A stretch of DNA of 47,786 bases from the IMG/VR virus record IMGVR_UViG_3300017917_000808, positions 1 through 47,786 of that record; one strand, 5' to 3'. Shown piece after piece: positions 47,659 through 47,786 of the stretch. Position 1 is the first letter of the stretch. Every line of letters starts with the position of its first letter. Under the pieces are notes generated by a model. The model was given only the letters and a program-made list of their open reading frames with translations, was not told where the DNA came from and did not search any database. A program made the translations under genes and the position numbers. Origin of the DNA: a virus.

Positions 47659-47786
47659 ATGCTATTGAGAGTAAGATATCGTACCCGTGTTATCCGCAAT
47701 AAAAAACGCTTAAAAATCAAGCACTTACGCGGCTATAAAAAGCGTAGGCTAATACTTGACCGGTATCGGCATTTCAGGTATAATAG
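47659..47786 (+). CDS. Small, very basic reading frame, cut off by the window edge
   Basis: The frame is open from ATG 47659 for 42 codons to the edge. About half of the residues are Arg, Lys or His ('RNKKRLKIKHLRGYKKRR' within it), with several Tyr. There is no ribosome site; the start is proposed only because a good promoter ends 6 nt before it. It may be an early host-takeover or nucleic-acid-binding peptide, or the transcript may serve only the next gene. Confidence 0.4.
   Translation, partial: MLLRVRYRTRVIRNKKRLKIKHLRGYKKRRLILDRYRHFRYN
47756..47784 (+). promoter_or_regulatory. Host-type promoter at the right edge
   Basis: TTGACC (47756-47761), 17 nt, TATAAT (47779-47784). It overlaps the small basic frame and should drive a gene beyond the window. 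Confidence 0.65.

Overview
The window is part of the genome of a T4-type (contractile-tailed, myovirus-like) bacteriophage. The evidence is a large set of T4 core genes recognisable from their translations: tail sheath gp18, tail tube gp19, neck proteins gp13 and gp14, sheath stabiliser gp15, head completion gp4, terminase gp16 and gp17, dNMP kinase gp1, DexA exonuclease, single-strand binding protein gp32, UvsX and UvsY. The versions resemble those of T4-like phages of aquatic bacteria more than T4 itself. The sequence is AT-rich, genes are packed with 1-20 nt overlaps, and no stretch over about 300 bases lacks a gene. I see no integrase, rRNA, tRNA or CRISPR array. The host cannot be told from this window.

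Layout. 1-2566: end of a repeat-rich fibre gene, a second fibre/appendage gene and an unknown protein. 2551-5719 (minus): NUDIX hydrolase, gp15, gp14. 5778-7989: two unknown genes and gp13. 7970-10772: HNH homing endonuclease (minus), DexA, a methyltransferase, dNMP kinase and a zinc/HNH-like protein (minus). 10869-18275: very long sheath gp18, two tube-type proteins, a small virion protein, gp4, a second HNH endonuclease and gp16. 18300-22759: proteins whose N-termini look like T4 capsid-targeting peptides, including three related 'MRAxEFIxE' proteins, with an Ntn-hydrolase-like gene among them. 22772-29694: class I glutamine amidotransferase, virion protein, secreted DNA/RNA nuclease, GIY-YIG endonuclease, gp17 and a large virion protein. 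29779-35589: second GIY-YIG endonuclease, gp32, unknown gene, beta-hydroxylase, unknown gene, UvsX, acidic protein, UvsY. 35586-46897: a glycan island with four GT-A-type glycosyltransferases, three related GT-B-like proteins, three methyltransferases, a three-gene UDP-2-acetamido-2,6-dideoxy-L-hexose pathway and a nucleotidyltransferase-cupin fusion. 46925-end: an appendage-like protein, a strong terminator, and a small basic reading frame running off the edge.

Expression signals are unusually readable. Many genes follow an ATAAATA-type element matching the T4 late promoter (TATAAATA); others follow host-type promoters with 17-nt spacing. In about ten genes the promoter -10 element ends only 4-8 nt before the start codon, which predicts leaderless or nearly leaderless mRNAs. 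Two genes (the second HNH gene and gp13) have the Shine-Dalgarno in the loop of a hairpin whose 5' arm overlaps a late-type element, the arrangement T4 uses to block early translation of some late and homing-endonuclease genes.

How the genes may work together: the head/neck/tail genes build the virion; gp16/gp17 package DNA; gp32/UvsX/UvsY run recombination-dependent replication; proteins with capsid-targeting ends may be packaged with the DNA; the glycan island probably makes and transfers an unusual deoxyamino sugar, either onto virion fibres or onto host surface glycan. The last two points are inference.
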